From DUPU01 sp050952465 (GTDB taxonomy: Bacteria > Bacillota > Dehalobacteriia > Dehalobacteriales > Dehalobacteriaceae), in assembly GCA_050952465.1 (NCBI GenBank), contig JBMNKZ010000009.1:62001-126000 (forward strand): 64,000 nucleotides of DNA, in the 5' to 3' direction. The position numbers and the translations under genes are program-made. This document shows positions 1 to 7,895 of the stretch, in pieces; position 1 is the stretch's first letter; every line of letters starts with the position of its first letter. The notes beneath the pieces are model-generated. The model saw only the letters and a program-made list of their open reading frames with translations. It did no database searches and had not been told where the DNA came from.

Positions 1-390
1 CAATTGGGCTTGTTGGAAGAAGCCCTCAAGTCCCGGACGATTTGGCTTTGTGCAACATGTCAAACGTGCAGTACCAGGTGTCCCAGAGATGTAGATTTGG
101 CTGCCTTAATGGAGGTCACACGACAGTTAGCGAAGAAGAAAGGTATCGTTGCAGAAAGAAATATTGATGTGTTTAATGATATCTTTCTTTCAAATGTAAA
201 AATGTTCGGCAGATCTCCTGAAGTGCTTTTAAGTGCTTTGTATAATCTGCGGTCAGGAAAACTATTTCAGGATGTTGACTCCGTACCAAAACTGTTTTCA
301 TCCGGGAAGGCGCATGTTATTCCGGGGAGAGTTAAAGATCGAAAAGCGGTACGAAGGATCTTTGAAAAGTGCCTTGAGGGGAGGGAGTAA
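1..390 (+). CDS. hdrC: Heterodisulfide reductase subunit C, 3' part
   Basis: The reading frame is open from the first base of the window, so the gene starts upstream and only the C-terminal 129 residues are present. Near its start is a four-cysteine cluster (LCATCQTCSTRCP), which matches the C-terminal [4Fe-4S] motif of HdrC; the first cluster must lie outside the window. HdrC is the small ferredoxin-like subunit that wires HdrA to HdrB. The gene ends 2 bases before the hdrB start, and the order hdrC-hdrB-hdrA is the expected one. A TTG near the left edge could be taken as a start but lies inside the domain, so I treat this as a partial gene. Confidence 0.9.
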   Translation, partial: QLGLLEEALKSRTIWLCATCQTCSTRCPRDVDLAALMEVTRQLAKKKGIVAERNIDVFNDIFLSNVKMFGRSPEVLLSALYNLRSGKLFQDVDSVPKLFSSGKAHVIPGRVKDRKAVRRIFEKCLEGRE

Positions 391-392
391 TC

Positions 393-1283
393 TTGAAATA
401 TGCATATTTCCCCGGATGTTCCTTGGACTCTACGGGGATTGAGTTTAGTTTGTCTATTAAGCAATTGGCCCAAAAGCTGGATTTGGATTTGTGGGAAATA
501 CCTGATTGGAACTGCTGCGGTGCTAGTGCCGGGCATTTAACCAATCATATGCTGGCTTTGTCTTTGCCGGCCAGAAACTTAGCCATTGCTGAAAAAGCTG
601 GGGTAAAGGCAGTGGCCGTTCCTTGTGCCGCTTGTTTTGCCCGGTTTAAGGCTACAGCCGAGGCAGTTAAAACTTCTGAAGAAATGCAAAAAAAGATAAG
701 TGATATCATCGAAATGGATTATCAGGCTAGGGCGGAAATAGTTTCTTTATTAGATGTAATTGGGAAAAGAATTGGTTTAGAGAGAATTAAGGCCCAGGTA
801 ACCAAGCCTTTGAATGGGTTAAAAGTAGCTTCCTATTATGGATGCTTGCTGGTGCGTCCACCGAAAATTGCTCAAAGTGATGACCCAGAGAATCCCATGG
901 TGATGGATCATATTATGGAAGCCATCGGAGCGGAACCGGTGGAATGGGGCTTTAAGACTGAGTGTTGTGGTGCAAGTCACGTGGTAACCAAACCTCAAAT
1001 CGGTAAGGATATGATTTATGAAATCTTGAAAAATGCTGAGATAAATGGGGCAGAAGCGATTGCCACTGCCTGCCCCTTGTGTATGCTGAATTTGGATATG
1101 AGACAAAAACAAATTAACGCAAAAAAAGGTACTAAGTTAAACATCCCCATTTATTACTTTACTGAATTAATGGCACTGTCTTTTGGCTGTTCCGGAAAAG
1201 ATGTGGGGCTTTCTAAACATTTTGTACCGGCAGAAGGATTAATTCAGGAAGTATTTGGACGCGTAAGGAGGGAAGAAGCATGA
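393..1283 (+). CDS. hdrB: Heterodisulfide reductase subunit B (CCG-domain protein)
   Basis: This 296-residue protein begins at TTG 393, just behind a GGGAGGGAG ribosome site that overlaps the end of hdrC. It carries two CCG domains. The first has PGCS near the N-terminus, then WNCCGAS and a CAAC pair. The second has TECCGAS followed by ACPLC. In the family these cysteines bind the two noncubane [4Fe-4S] clusters where the disulfide substrate is reduced. In bacteria with an Flx module the physiological disulfide is not settled (DsrC-like or small thiols). The stop overlaps the hdrA start (ATGA), indicating translational coupling. Confidence 0.93.
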   Translation: MKYAYFPGCSLDSTGIEFSLSIKQLAQKLDLDLWEIPDWNCCGASAGHLTNHMLALSLPARNLAIAEKAGVKAVAVPCAACFARFKATAEAVKTSEEMQKKISDIIEMDYQARAEIVSLLDVIGKRIGLERIKAQVTKPLNGLKVASYYGCLLVRPPKIAQSDDPENPMVMDHIMEAIGAEPVEWGFKTECCGASHVVTKPQIGKDMIYEILKNAEINGAEAIATACPLCMLNLDMRQKQINAKKGTKLNIPIYYFTELMALSFGCSGKDVGLSKHFVPAEGLIQEVFGRVRREEA

Positions 1284-3259
1284 GACGTGTAGGTGTATTT
1301 GTTTGCCATTGCGGAACCAATATTTCCGCGACGGTAGATGTGGAAAGAGTGGCAGAAGTGGCCAAAGCCATGCCTAATGTAGTTTTTACTATGGACTATA
1401 AGTATATGTGCTCCGAGCCTGGTCAGGGTGTAATTCGAGATGCCATAATTAAGCATAACCTAAACCGCATTGTGGTAGCTTCCTGCTCCCCGAGAATGCA
1501 TGAACCTACTTTCCGTAAGACTTTAGCCAGTGCCGGTCTAAACCCATATCTTTTAGAAATGGCGAATCTTCGGGAACAATGCTCCTGGGTGCATAATGAT
1601 AAAGCCAAAGCTACGGAAAAAGCGATTGACTTAGTTAGAATGGCTGTAGCAAAGGTTTCAAAAAACTGTGAATTATTTACCTCCACCATTCCTATTACCA
1701 AACGGGCTTTGGTGATTGGCGGAGGTATTGCCGGGATGCAGGCGGCTTTGGATATTGCTGATGCCGGTTATCAGGTAACTTTGGTGGAAAGAGAGGCAAC
1801 CATCGGGGGGAAAATGGCGATGCTAGATAAAACCTTCCCTACCTTGGACTGCTCTGCCTGAATTAGCACACCGAAGATGGTTGCTGCGGCGCAGCATCCG
1901 AATATTGAATTATTGACTTATTCTGAAATAGAAGATGTCAAAGGTTACATTGGTAACTTTGATGTTACCATTAAAAAGAAAGCTAAATATGTAGATTATT
2001 CTAAGTGTACCGGCTGCGGACTTTGTGAAACCAAATGTCCTTCCAAAGTGGCCAGTGAATATGATTTAGGTTTGGGGAAAAGGCCCAGCATTTACAAACC
2101 CTTTGCTCAGGCCGTACCTAGTAAACCAGTGATTGATCCGGTGAACTGCCGTAAGCTAAAAAACGGAAAATGCGGCGTCTGTGCCAAAATTTGTCCCACC
2201 GGGGCCATTAATTATGAAGATAAGGATGAAATAATCACAGAAAGATATGGTGCCATTGTGATGGCCACCGGTTTTGACCTCTTTGAATGGGAAAAAGCTT
2301 ATGGAGAATACGGTTACGGAAAATATCCCGATGTAATTTCCGGTCTCCACTTTGAGCGTATGTCTAACGCGGCCGGGCCCACCAACGGGAAGATTATTCG
2401 TCCTTCCGACGGAAAGGAACCGAAAACCGTGGTCTTTATTAAGTGTGTAGGTTCCCGTGATAATGTAAAAGGAAAAGAATATTGTTCTCGGGCTTGCTGT
2501 ATGTATACGGCAAAACATGCCCATCAGGTACTTGATAAGATTCCCGATTCTCAAGCCTATGTTTTCTATATGGATGTGAGAACTCCAGGTAAGGCTTACG
2601 ATGAATTTTATAATAAGACATTGGATGATGGAGCTGTTTATCTTCGGGGCCGGGTCTCCAAGATTTATCCGGAAGGGGATAAGCTAATTTGTAAGGGTGA
2701 AGATTCCCTGATCGGAAAACAGGTCACAGTAGCCGCGGATTTGGTAGTGCTAGCTACAGCCATGGTTCCTGCGGCGGGATATGAAAAGATATCAGGTATT
2801 GTAGGATTTTCCACTGATAAAGACGGTTGGTTCCAGGAAGCTCATCCCAAGCTTCGTCCGGTGGAAACTCACACTGGCGGCGTATTTTTAGCCGGAGCCT
2901 GCCAGGGGCCAAAGGATATTCCTGATACGGTATCCCAGGCCAGTGCGGCGGCTGTAAAGGTCTGCGGTCTCTTTAGCAAGGGTGAAATGGAAGCTGACCC
3001 CATGATCAGCAAGGTAAACGAAGAAAAATGTTCCGGCTGTGGCATGTGTGTTGTTTGCTGCCCATATAAAGCAATCGAACTTAAGACGATTAAAGATAGA
3101 GAACTTGGAAAACCAATTGAAAGAAAAGTGGCCTCAGTGAATTCCGGCCTGTGCCAAGGGTGCGGTGCCTGTACTGCGGCATGTCGGCCGGGAGCCATTG
3201 ATTTAGACGGCTTTACCAATGCTCAAATCCTAGAGGAGGTGGATGCGCTGTGTCTGTAG
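1280..3259 (+). CDS. hdrA: Heterodisulfide reductase subunit A, selenoprotein (Sec194)
   Basis: The 659-residue flavoprotein core of the complex is read through an in-frame TGA at 1859-1861. It starts at ATG 1280 behind AAGGAGGG. Visible parts are an N-terminal CHCGTNI segment, an FAD-binding GGGIAGMQAA motif near residue 150, TLDCSA-U-ISTPKM with Sec where most HdrAs have Cys, then CTGCGLCETKCP, CGVCAKICP, a CVGSRD/CSRACC region and two C-terminal ferredoxin motifs (CSGCGMC, CQGCGAC). Homology continues without a gap across the TGA, and a SECIS-like hairpin lies at 1878-1900. HdrA is known to bifurcate electrons at its flavin; NADH as donor via Flx is inferred. A conventional gene caller would split it into two pieces (1280-1861 and 1877-3259). 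Confidence 0.93.
1878..1900 (+). promoter_or_regulatory. bSECIS-like hairpin for hdrA Sec codon
   Basis: Six base pairs (1882-1887 with 1891-1896) close a three-base GGC loop. A T-T mismatch is followed by three more pairs (1878-1880 with 1898-1900, the last a wobble). The loop begins 26 bases after the TGA at 1859-1861 and has G in its first two positions, as the bacterial SECIS model asks. It lies inside the coding region, as in bacteria generally. Confidence 0.75.
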
Positions 3260-3678
3260 AAAACAACTGGGAACCAAAAATTTTGGCATTCTGCTGTAAC
3301 TGGTGCGCCTATGCCGGAGCAGATTTGGCCGGATTAAACCGGATGAAATATCCTGAGAACGTTAGGGTTTTACGGGTTCCTTGCTCCGGTCGGGTTAATC
3401 CTCAATTTGTTTTACGAGCATTTCAAAAAGGCGTAGATGGCGTTTTAGTGGCCGGCTGACATCCGGGAGACTGCCACTATGTTAGTGGCAACTACTTTAC
3501 TCGCCGTCGCTTCCTCTTAATGCAGAGATTTTTGGAGTATAACGGCGTAGATCCAAACCGTTTCCAAGCCCGATGGATTTCCGGTTCGGAAGCGGACAAA
3601 TTCAAGGAGACTATGGTTAGTCTTTGCGATGATATCAAGGCTCTTGGGCCGAACAGAAAGTTGAGGGAAGCCGAATGA
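3250..3678 (+). CDS. flxD: FlxD / MvhD-type iron-sulfur subunit, selenoprotein (Sec70)
   Basis: This 142-residue protein starts at GTG 3250, overlapping the end of hdrA by 10 bases behind a GAGGAGGTGG ribosome site. It contains the MvhD fold cysteines (FCCNWCAYAGAD, VPCSGR) and then VAG-U-HPGDCHY. The in-frame TGA at 3457-3459 replaces the first Cys of the family's GCHPGDCHY motif. The rest of the domain continues in frame (YFTRRRFLLMQ, RWISGSEADKF) to a TGA stop at 3676-3678 that overlaps the next start. The subunit holds a [2Fe-2S] cluster and passes electrons from the Flx/hydrogenase side to HdrA. Cys-to-Sec exchange at this place is known in VhuD of Methanococcus. Without readthrough the gene would appear as a 69-codon fragment. 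Confidence 0.92.
3472..3490 (+). promoter_or_regulatory. bSECIS-like hairpin for flxD Sec codon
   Basis: A perfect 8-bp stem (3472-3479 with 3483-3490) carries a three-base TGT loop whose second base is G. The loop begins 21 bases after the TGA at 3457-3459. Spacing, stem and loop G fit the bacterial SECIS model. A similar hairpin follows the hdrA TGA, so the two support each other. Confidence 0.8.
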
Positions 3679-4532
3679 GTGATATTAGTGCAAAAATGCG
3701 GGCAACTGCCAAGGATCTCTTAGAAAAAGGGGAAGTAATATATGTAATTGGCTGGGAAAAAGGTCGATTCCCCCATCAGTCTCCGCCGGCCTTTATTACC
3801 TCTGCTGAGGATGTCGGCCGCCTTGTTTGGGATGAATACTGCCTGGCTGGGACAGCGAAATATTTATTGGATGATAAGTACCCGGACGGCAAGATCGGTT
3901 TATTTGTACGGGGTTGTGACTCCCGAGCGGTAAATAGACTGCTGCAGGATAACCAGATAAAAAGGGAAAACATCTATCTGATTGGTATTCCCTGTGCCGG
4001 GATGAAGGATCCGGAGATAGGGAAGACAGCAAAGAAATGCCAGGAATGCACCCATCCAAATCCAGTGGTATTTGACATTCTTATCGGAGAAAAGGTACCA
4101 GAAAGAGATAAACCCGAAAGGTTTAATTCAGTAATCGAATTGGAGAAAAAATCTCCTGATGAAAAATATGAGTATTGGGCAAAACAGTTTGACAAATGTA
4201 TTCGCTGTTATGCCTGTCGTAATGCCTGCCCCGCCTGCAACTGCCGAGAATGTTATGTGGATCAGTATCGAGTGGGATGGCAGGGAAAACAAAACAACCG
4301 GGCGGAAAACCAGGTGTTTGGATTGACCCGGGCGATGCATATTGCCGATAGATGTATTGAGTGCGGGGAATGTGAACGGGTATGTCCCATGGGATTACCT
4401 CTGATGGAATTGAACCGTAAACTTATTAAAGACTTAAATGAACTTTTTGGTCCTTACGAGGCGGCAGTTGATCCGGAAGTAAAACCGCCCTTGGGACAAT
4501 ATAGAGAAGATGATCCGGATAAATTCATGTAG
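3675..4532 (+). CDS. flxC: FlxC-like iron-sulfur subunit (FrhB/FdhB-related)
   Basis: The 285-residue protein starts at ATG 3675, overlapping the flxD stop. The N-terminal half has the RGCDSRAVNRLL and GIPCAGMKDP segments seen in FrhB/FdhB-type proteins. The C-terminal half holds two [4Fe-4S] motifs, CIRCYACRNACPACNCREC and CIECGECERVCP. In FlxABCD-HdrABC systems this subunit is thought to relay electrons between the NADH-oxidising FlxA/B pair and FlxD/HdrA. The symbol follows the D. vulgaris flxABCD-hdrABC operon, of which this is the mirrored order. The exact partner is inferred from position. Confidence 0.78.
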   Translation: MSDISAKMRATAKDLLEKGEVIYVIGWEKGRFPHQSPPAFITSAEDVGRLVWDEYCLAGTAKYLLDDKYPDGKIGLFVRGCDSRAVNRLLQDNQIKRENIYLIGIPCAGMKDPEIGKTAKKCQECTHPNPVVFDILIGEKVPERDKPERFNSVIELEKKSPDEKYEYWAKQFDKCIRCYACRNACPACNCRECYVDQYRVGWQGKQNNRAENQVFGLTRAMHIADRCIECGECERVCPMGLPLMELNRKLIKDLNELFGPYEAAVDPEVKPPLGQYREDDPDKFM

Positions 4533-4547
4533 GGGAGGTGGCAAGCA

Positions 4548-5549
4548 GTGAAAATTTTAGCCAAAAATAAGTTGAATGAAGCGATTGAGATCCTTGCCAA
4601 AGACGCTAGAGTCTTGGTACCCATGAATGTGAACGGGGTTAGTAAGTTTGCCCCCTGGGGCAGTACAGGAACACTGGAGTTTGATGCTGTGAATACCCTG
4701 CTGCCGCCGAAGGATGTTTTATTTCCCAATACCGAGAAAATGTATTCCTATAAGATAGCCAATCAAGAGGTGGCCGAGCTTACCGTGCATAATGAAGCGG
4801 AAAACCAAGTAATCTTTGGCCTTCGGCCCTGTGATATGCAAAGCATTAAGTGCATGGATGATGTTTTTTTGACCAAAACCTTTGTGGATGAGTTCTATAA
4901 AACCAAGCGGGAGAACCTGACGACTGTTTGTATTGGCTGTACGAAACCCGCTCCCACCTGTTTCTGTGATTCCATGGGCTTAAATCCCGGAAAACATGAA
5001 GCAGCGGATGTGCAAATGTACGATCTGGGTGATTCTTATGGGGTAGAAGCTCAGACGGAGGCAGGTCAGGCTCTAGTGAACAAATGGCACAACCTACTTA
5101 GTGAAGGGGAAGTTACTATACCGGAGGTTTCCTGTACCTTAAAGGTTGATATGACCAATGTACCTCAGAAGCTGGCCAAAATGTTTGAAAGTGACGTATG
5201 GAAAAATATCAGCCGGAAATGTATCGGGTGTGGTACTTGCACCTATGTTTGCCCCACTTGTTACTGTTTTGATATTGATGTGAAAAATGGGGGTAATGAG
5301 GGTTACCGCTTCCGGTGCTGGGATTCCTGCATGTTTTCTGAGTACACCCGGATGGCAGGGGGACACAATCCTCGTCCCAGTAAGAAAGAACGTATTAGGA
5401 ACAGATTTCTCCATAAGCTGGAATACTTCAATGAAAGATACGGCAAAAACCTCTGTGTCGGCTGCGGGCGATGCGTGGCGAAATGTCCGGTTAATGTGGA
5501 CATTACCCTGTTTATCGATCAATTGAAGGAGGTGCCTGTTAATGAGTAA
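4548..5549 (+). CDS. flxB: FlxB-like 4Fe-4S dicluster subunit (AsrA-related)
   Basis: The 333-residue protein starts at GTG 4548 behind AGGGGAGGTGG. The N-terminal half has FGLRPCDMQSIKCMD and a CIGCTKPAPTCFCDS region. The C-terminal half has CIGCGTCTYVCPTCYCFD and CVGCGRCVAKCP, the two [4Fe-4S] motifs of the anaerobic sulfite reductase A / sulfhydrogenase beta family. It is expected to accept electrons from FlxA. It overlaps flxA by 8 bases, so the two are probably made in equal amounts. Confidence 0.83.
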   Translation: MKILAKNKLNEAIEILAKDARVLVPMNVNGVSKFAPWGSTGTLEFDAVNTLLPPKDVLFPNTEKMYSYKIANQEVAELTVHNEAENQVIFGLRPCDMQSIKCMDDVFLTKTFVDEFYKTKRENLTTVCIGCTKPAPTCFCDSMGLNPGKHEAADVQMYDLGDSYGVEAQTEAGQALVNKWHNLLSEGEVTIPEVSCTLKVDMTNVPQKLAKMFESDVWKNISRKCIGCGTCTYVCPTCYCFDIDVKNGGNEGYRFRCWDSCMFSEYTRMAGGHNPRPSKKERIRNRFLHKLEYFNERYGKNLCVGCGRCVAKCPVNVDITLFIDQLKEVPVNE

Positions 5550-6393
5550 TTGCAGCTGCGGAAACAACCATGAAGCATGCAATCCTTTGGTGCCGACTTT
5601 AGGAACAGTTTTTAAAATTGTGGAAGAGACCCCGGATATTAAAACATTTTTTGTCTCCACCAAGGATGGGAAAAAACCTTTTACCCCGATGCCCGGTCAG
5701 TTGGGGATGTTCTCTATGCTGAACCTGGGAGAAGGCATGTTTTCCGTTACCTCTCAGGGAGAGAACCATCTGGAATTTGCCATCAAAAAATGCGGCATGC
5801 TTACTGATGCTCTCCATGAAATCCGAGAAGGCCAGACTGTTGGGGTGAGGGGACCATACGGAAATGGTTTCCCCATTGAAATGTGCAAAGGAAAAGACAT
5901 GCTTTATATCGGCGGGGGGATTGGTTTAGCTCCTGTCCGTTCTTTAATCAAGTATAGCTTTGAGCACCGGGAAGATTTCGGGAAAATTGATATTATCTAT
6001 GGCGCCCGGACTCCGGAAGACTTGTGCTTTAAGGAAGACCTTTTTGAAAACTGGCCTAAAGAAAAAGATACCCAGGTTCATATCACTGTGGACAAAGGGG
6101 ATGAGAATTGGAAAGGCAACGTAGGCTTTGTACCGGCCTTCCTAGAGCAGGTGAATCCTGACCCTAAGGGCAAGATTGTGGTACTTTGCGGCCCGCCCAT
6201 TATGATTAAATTCTGCCTCCAGTCTTTAAATAAGATGGGCTATACCGATGACCAGGTGATCACAACCTTGGAAATGAGAATGAAATGCGGTATCGGAAAA
6301 TGCGGCCGGTGCAATATCGGCAGCAAATATATTTGCTTGGACGGCCCGGTATTTACCATGGCCGAACTGAAAAATCTGCCTAACGAATTTTAA
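5542..6393 (+). CDS. flxA: FlxA-like FAD/NAD(H)-binding oxidoreductase
   Basis: The 283-residue protein starts at ATG 5542 behind AAGGAGG. It belongs to the AsrB/PyrK/HydG family: an FAD-binding beta-barrel (about residues 15-100, with VRGPYGNGFP), an NAD-binding domain (YIGGGIGLAPVRSL near residue 130, LCGPPIMIKF near residue 215) and a C-terminal cysteine cluster (MKCGIGKCGRCNIGSKYIC) for a [2Fe-2S] centre. The inferred role is entry of NADH electrons into the complex. It is the last gene of the operon; a terminator follows 6 bases after the stop. No hydrogenase gene is present, so the complex is NADH-linked rather than H2-linked. Confidence 0.88.
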   Translation: MSNCSCGNNHEACNPLVPTLGTVFKIVEETPDIKTFFVSTKDGKKPFTPMPGQLGMFSMLNLGEGMFSVTSQGENHLEFAIKKCGMLTDALHEIREGQTVGVRGPYGNGFPIEMCKGKDMLYIGGGIGLAPVRSLIKYSFEHREDFGKIDIIYGARTPEDLCFKEDLFENWPKEKDTQVHITVDKGDENWKGNVGFVPAFLEQVNPDPKGKIVVLCGPPIMIKFCLQSLNKMGYTDDQVITTLEMRMKCGIGKCGRCNIGSKYICLDGPVFTMAELKNLPNEF

Positions 6394-6399
6394 TAGTGA

Positions 6400-6430
6400 C
6401 CCCGGTGGTGTTGCGACTGCCGGGGTTTTT
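6400..6430 (+). terminator. Terminator of the hdr-flx operon
   Basis: CCCCGG (6400-6405) pairs with CCGGGG (6420-6425), with a 14-base loop and five T directly after the stem. Confidence 0.88.
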
Positions 6431-6476
6431 AGTATGTAGTTTTTTGATTAGACAGTACTCGCCATCAAGGAGAAAT

Positions 6477-6540
6477 TTGACTCTTTTTTTATTTTTCTCG
6501 GTTATAAAAGGGATGAGTTTTACAACTAATGTTAAGGAGG
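6477..6540 (+). promoter_or_regulatory. Possible promoter and strong RBS for the flavodoxin-ferredoxin gene
   Basis: TTGACT at 6477 and TATAAA at 6503 are 20 bases apart, too long for a good sigma-A promoter, so this part is weak. The ribosome site AGGAGG at 6535-6540 is excellent. It lies 8 bases before an in-frame ATA at 6549, not before the ATG at 6582. Confidence 0.4.
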
Positions 6541-6581
6541 GATAACTTATAGCGAAGACTCAAAACAAGGTCACCTGGTTC

Positions 6582-7838
6582 ATGTTTATTTTTTCCATGA
6601 TATATTTTGCCGGGCTGGGGTTTATTGTTCACAGGCTTACTTTGACCCAGGATTTCTTAGTTTGGGCTATTGCCATGATTCCCGTGTTTTTTGCATATCG
6701 CTCCTGGTCAGTTTTGTTGGAAACTTCCCTTATTCCATTTACTTGGCTTATTTTAACTTCTTTCCTTTCCCGGCAAGGGGCAATATGGTATCTTCCTTTA
6801 GTAGCATCGGTTGTTGTTCTGGTGAATCACAGACTTAAATCACGTATTGCAACTTTGGTATCTGTTATATTTATTTTGGCCTGGGTTGCTTTTGCCGTTT
6901 TCAGCACTTCAATGGGGGTTATTGAGGTGGTTCTCTTGGGGACCACACTAATATGGGTATCTTTGTATGCCCTTGGGACTATCCGCCCAACCATTACCCG
7001 TTACCCGCGAAAAATCGATGTCATACTATGTTCTTTTTCGGGTAACACAGGACACTATACTCAAACTTTTGTTGATACATTAAAAGGGAACGGCAAAACT
7101 GTGGCAGTCCACCGGTTTCATCGGAAGAAAGAATTTAATCCCATTTTAGATGGTGACACTTTAGTACTTGCTTTCCCTGTCAGCGGTTGGAAACCCCCAT
7201 GGCCTCTGACCGAATACTTATTAAGTAATTTGCCTCCTGGTAAGGGTAAACCGGTTTTCATCCTTTATACTGCGGCGGGTGGGCCGGAAAACGCAGGATT
7301 TATAGCCGGAACTCTTTTGACCTTGAGAGGGTATCAGGTTGTGGGACGGTTATGGAGCATTTATCCGTTAAATATTCCTACCTTTCGCCTCGGCCCAAAA
7401 TCACTCTGGCAGTTTATTGATTCCCTGACACCATTCCAGAAAGAGATTGACTTCCTGATAACCGTTGCTCAAGAGTTTTCCAGGGGAGAAAGAACCGGAC
7501 TTCCCTTTATTCTTTGGCCAACACCGTTGTCATTAATTGGTTTTCTGCTTGATAATAGGTGGATTAACAGATTCCTATACCGTACGTACGTTTGGGGCGG
7601 ACGGTGTATCGGGTGCAGCTTTTGCGTAAATTATTGTCCAATGAGCAGGTTTAGTATAAAGTCTCGGATTCCAAAAGCCAAAGGGACTTGCGCCCTTTGT
7701 TTCGGCTGTGTCAACCATTGTCCCAAGAATGCCATGCAAATGAGGTTTTGGTCCGAATATGGCCAACCCTATAAGTCTCGATGGCCAAATTTTATATGGC
7801 CGCATTACAGCTTTCCCAATAGAAAACGAAAAGATTAA
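6582..7838 (+). CDS. Membrane-anchored EFR1-type flavodoxin/ferredoxin protein
   Basis: From ATG 6582 the protein has 418 residues. About residues 1-130 hold five or six membrane segments. A flavodoxin-like domain follows (VILCSFSGNTGHYTQ near residue 147, AFPVSGWKPPWP, YTAAGGPENAGF), and then two [4Fe-4S] motifs (CIGCSFCVNYCP and CALCFGCVNHCP). Flavodoxin plus two-cluster ferredoxin is the EFR1 layout; the N-terminal membrane domain is an addition. It may move electrons between ferredoxin or flavin carriers at the membrane, but no substrate can be named. The only good ribosome site lies 41 bases upstream of the ATG. Translating from ATA 6549 adds AKTQNKVTWF, a natural-looking N-terminus, so the real start may be 6549. 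Confidence 0.8.
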   Translation: MFIFSMIYFAGLGFIVHRLTLTQDFLVWAIAMIPVFFAYRSWSVLLETSLIPFTWLILTSFLSRQGAIWYLPLVASVVVLVNHRLKSRIATLVSVIFILAWVAFAVFSTSMGVIEVVLLGTTLIWVSLYALGTIRPTITRYPRKIDVILCSFSGNTGHYTQTFVDTLKGNGKTVAVHRFHRKKEFNPILDGDTLVLAFPVSGWKPPWPLTEYLLSNLPPGKGKPVFILYTAAGGPENAGFIAGTLLTLRGYQVVGRLWSIYPLNIPTFRLGPKSLWQFIDSLTPFQKEIDFLITVAQEFSRGERTGLPFILWPTPLSLIGFLLDNRWINRFLYRTYVWGGRCIGCSFCVNYCPMSRFSIKSRIPKAKGTCALCFGCVNHCPKNAMQMRFWSEYGQPYKSRWPNFIWPHYSFPNRKRKD

Positions 7839-7895
7839 GGCAAGGCAAGGTATGTCAACTGCTATAAATAGCGGAAAATAAGGTTAATTAAAAGA

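Noticed and set aside
1859..1861. hdrA as two genes or a pseudogene broken by TGA
   Set aside because: The conserved motif continues across the codon, a SECIS-like hairpin follows, and the neighbour flxD shows the same pattern at its own family cysteine.
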